Source of the DNA: Globisporangium splendens | Lineage: Eukaryota; Oomycota; Peronosporomycetes; Pythiales; Pythiaceae | Assembly: GCA_006386115.1 (NCBI GenBank) | Contig: VFIW01000014.1 | Span: 198,322-262,321, forward strand | DNA length: 64,000 nucleotides | Reading direction: 5' to 3' | The notes under the pieces: model-generated | What the model was told of the DNA's origin: nothing | Database searches by the model: none | What the model saw: the letters and a program-made list of their open reading frames with translations, nothing else | Translations under genes and position numbers: made by a program | Shown here: positions 62,701 through 64,000 of the stretch, one piece after another | Position numbering within the stretch: position 1 is the stretch's first letter | Layout: each line of letters opens with the position of its first letter

Positions 62701-64000
62701 CAATCGTTTGAATTTCCAACCCTCGTTGAGATCAGCAAGACCCAGAACGACAACCGCACTGGCCACACCAAGATGCCAGGCGGCCATACAACAGTTGACG
62801 GTATCAGCAAGGTTGGCGGTAAAATATGGATCCCGCCCAGCGCGAAGAACCTGCTGACGAGGCTGTTCGTGGTGGCGCACTGCGGGTCGCAAGGACATCG
62901 GAGCGAGCTTGCAATGTTCACAATCCTGAACGAGCGTTTTCACGTCCAGAACCTCCACCGGAAAGTCCAACTCTTTGTGAGTAAGTGCTTACTCTGCAAG
63001 CACGTAAAAGGGCCAAGAATCATTACTCGCGTGTATGGTCCGACCTACACAGCTATCCGACGAAATGAAGCTGTACACTGGGACTTTCTCTACCTTGGCG
63101 AAGCGTACGGAGGCGACAGCTACGTACTTGTGTTGAAGGACTCGCTCACACACTACTGCGAGTTGTTTGCATGCAGTTCTGCTAGTTCGTCCGTTGCTGC
63201 AGACGCGCTCCTTTCGTGGCACAAGCGATACGGCTGCCCAGAAACGCTAATCTCAGACCAAGGGACGCATTTCCGCAATGCGGCCATCGCGATGCTGTGC
63301 GCCCGTCTAAAAGTCCAACAGAGATTCACCCCAGTCTACTCACCTTGGTTGAACGGGACAGTCGAGCGCCTGAACAGAGATGTCCTCCAAGTGCTGCGCG
63401 TGCTGTTGCTGGAGTACAAACTCGACCACCATGAGTGGCCGTATCTCCTGCCTGTCGTCCAAGGCAACTTAAACCAAACACCAGTTGCGTCCCTAGCAGG
63501 AAAATGCCCCATGGAACTTTTCCTCGCGCTTCCTCCACCTACAAGCCTCGATGTGATCGCTAGACCAGACGGCACCTTCGGATCAATCGACTGGGACCGA
63601 ATCGAGCAATGGCTCACTGCAGTACGGGCATCAATGCAACAGATGCACCGCGAAGTCGTTAATGTCAAGGAGCGGAAACGGTTGAGAGACATGGCAGCCG
63701 CAACAAGAGCCACGGCGAACTTTGACATCGGCGATTACGTCCTCTGGTCTCGCGTCGACCAAAGGCTGACTGTCAACAAGCTTCTCGCCCAGTGGGTTGG
63801 GCCATTCATGGTCACAGAAGCACGCCCACACTCCTTCCTCATTCGCCATCTTCTTACTGGTGCCATCCATGAAGTCCACGGATCCCGTCTCCGGTTCTAT
63901 GCTGACTCGTCTCTCAACGTTACCCAGGAAATCAAAGAATTCGTCAGCAACCAAGGGATCCTACTTGGTGTCGACCGCTTCTCTAAGCACCGGTACAATG
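59716..64000 (+). CDS. Gag-Pol polyprotein of Ty3/gypsy element (3'-truncated by window)
   Basis: One uninterrupted frame of 1,428 codons from ATG 59716 to the window end; gag and pol are fused without a frameshift. Landmarks by residue: Gag (1-265); a zinc knuckle CLVCKGQHWLDEC at 272 with CX2CX3HX4C spacing, one residue shorter than usual; aspartic protease DSGA at 337; reverse transcriptase with FRITIDYRPVNK and the catalytic VWIDDII at 677; RNase H with FTDASLSGW at 837-845; integrase HHCC zinc region from about 1055; and the integrase triad Asp1123, Asp1181, Glu1217 with the exact D-35-E spacing. The text after the integrase (RLRFYADSSLN ... DRFSKHRYN) is where chromoviral elements begin a chromodomain, which would lie just past the window. 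No disabling mutation is seen. Confidence 0.94.
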   Translation, partial: MASSYRLDSDGDVDMGIPQPVYEFIRAPRLSSWDQAALITWTREWEQYVTKMQHRCNVTGENLAAVVATVKGSIDSAVLETLATFVLKKRIDEIEDSEVMALVYKRCRTLKNEYIPDVKTLFKRSLKMDMSIDDCDARVFQYFQDFTKIVEDNGLQALIGSGNHAEPGYRDRMKARCTLLIENVQPAMLREQIERLIKFERRSCKTDDAALFDLILEHAKVQQRFHTQTMERASPAPPVRPHIHQVKKAPHAARPVAHAGGKKIRLPPRDGCLVCKGQHWLDECPTATQAQRIEALSSMRASKILRSDIVRSKAVSAGPRGCTVRINGVLEVPYIPDSGADRCIVPRAVVDALLNNQPRLPVQDLPSPVHAVMADGHTAVCRQGVSLALELVTAAGPVRLKDTPCLILESEVDEFLLGNDAMKALGIDVESMIEQLAAAPLLEEETDEFPVGDMLPEPEGAPISFVDLLVDDAFANGMDTRFERRLRELVHKFSEVFRESLEADPPALVEPLEVTLREDSKPFRCKPRKYAPLQSQFLRQYTAYLEECGLVRKNNSAKWACAAVPVRKPGSQTDFRITIDYRPVNKMTVPIAGAMPNLSVISAAVYGSTCFAKFDLMKGFWQLPLHPASQEIMSFMTEDTVYTPLRVPQGAVDSAIHFQMQMQAALSPMLQRNVLVWIDDIIVFAPTIEGFLHALQEFFTIMRDRRFKLNASKSSLFQPEVMWCGKLLSGAGVRHDPARVDALTALPLPTTVAELQYFVCASNWLHESLPDYARVVAPLLLKLDAERKRIGRRNKNALNVAVDWSTDEAMAYNTVKQLIQMSIPLAFPSHNGELCVFTDASLSGWSIVITTVEEWNDNAPIDQQHHQMVICKGGSFKNAQLNWAIVEKEAFPIVKACSDLAYLLQRPGGFRLFCDHANLIYIFAPHVELKRHVRDRLQRWAMRLCGLRFTIEHISGEMNVWADIISRWRETSVIRAGAVRTRSIAPISPIRPLSDQSFEFPTLVEISKTQNDNRTGHTKMPGGHTTVDGISKVGGKIWIPPSAKNLLTRLFVVAHCGSQGHRSELAMFTILNERFHVQNLHRKVQLFVSKCLLCKHVKGPRIITRVYGPTYTAIRRNEAVHWDFLYLGEAYGGDSYVLVLKDSLTHYCELFACSSASSSVAADALLSWHKRYGCPETLISDQGTHFRNAAIAMLCARLKVQQRFTPVYSPWLNGTVERLNRDVLQVLRVLLLEYKLDHHEWPYLLPVVQGNLNQTPVASLAGKCPMELFLALPPPTSLDVIARPDGTFGSIDWDRIEQWLTAVRASMQQMHREVVNVKERKRLRDMAAATRATANFDIGDYVLWSRVDQRLTVNKLLAQWVGPFMVTEARPHSFLIRHLLTGAIHEVHGSRLRFYADSSLNVTQEIKEFVSNQGILLGVDRFSKHRYN

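Larger units (their letters stand above)
59150..64000 (+). mobile_element. Ty3/gypsy LTR retrotransposon, 5' part, runs off the window
   Basis: A gag-pol frame starts at 59716 and a primer-binding site precedes it: TTGGTATCAA at 59611-59620 continuing AGTTCGAG closely matches the TGGTATCAGAGC site complementary to initiator Met tRNA. The 5' LTR must therefore end at about 59611. Its left end cannot be set because the partner LTR is outside the window; 59150 is an estimate. An AATAAA-like signal lies near 59452. Domain order protease-RT-RNase H-integrase is that of Ty3/gypsy. Confidence 0.85.

Overview
The window looks like nuclear DNA of an oomycete (stramenopile), probably of the Peronosporales. 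Genes are compact and either intronless or carry short introns of about 40-110 nt with GT...AG ends. Coding DNA is GC-rich. Several encoded proteins are typical of the group: two START/FYVE-type proteins, a SANT-like regulator, a chromoviral-type Ty3/gypsy element and a eukaryotic phenylalanine hydroxylase. The species cannot be fixed from the sequence alone.

Layout. 1-3.5 kb is the end of a tandem array of about 0.85-kb units, each carrying one tRNA-Leu(AAG). 3.5-6.2 kb has no recognisable gene. 6.2-12 kb holds a divergent membrane acyltransferase-like gene (+), an unknown five-exon gene (-) and a 12-exon phenylalanine hydroxylase (-). 13-30 kb is a dense housekeeping block: RAD23, a decayed MAPK15/ERK7-like kinase, a membrane-anchored serine carboxypeptidase, two tandem secreted DsbA-like paralogs, a TMEM135-like protein, a small KMDL-motif protein, a TFIIS-N/ankyrin protein, DNA topoisomerase I and homoserine kinase. 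30-40 kb holds a START-FYVE-FIST protein, a decayed membrane cyclic-nucleotide phosphodiesterase and a second START/FYVE-like protein. 43-55.7 kb holds thymidylate kinase, a Cdc14-family protein with a destroyed catalytic signature, a very large decayed ankyrin/TRAF-zinc-finger gene, Beclin-1/ATG6 and a SANT-like regulator. 59.2 kb to the end is the 5' part of an intact Ty3/gypsy retrotransposon whose single gag-pol frame runs off the window.

Most striking pattern. Three long genes (MAPK15-like, phosphodiesterase, ankyrin/TRAF) each carry several independent stops and/or frame breaks, while their neighbours are cleanly open over hundreds of codons. A fourth, the Cdc14-like gene, is open but has lost its catalytic Cys. 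MAPK15/ERK7 and Cdc14 are both tied to basal bodies and flagella in other eukaryotes. A lineage that has lost flagellated zoospores, as some downy mildews have, would explain the co-decay. That is inference and is set out as a testable finding.

Intron-containing genes were spliced by hand. Exon coordinates are given, and reading-frame continuity across every junction was checked for the intact models. Where no continuous frame exists, this is stated.
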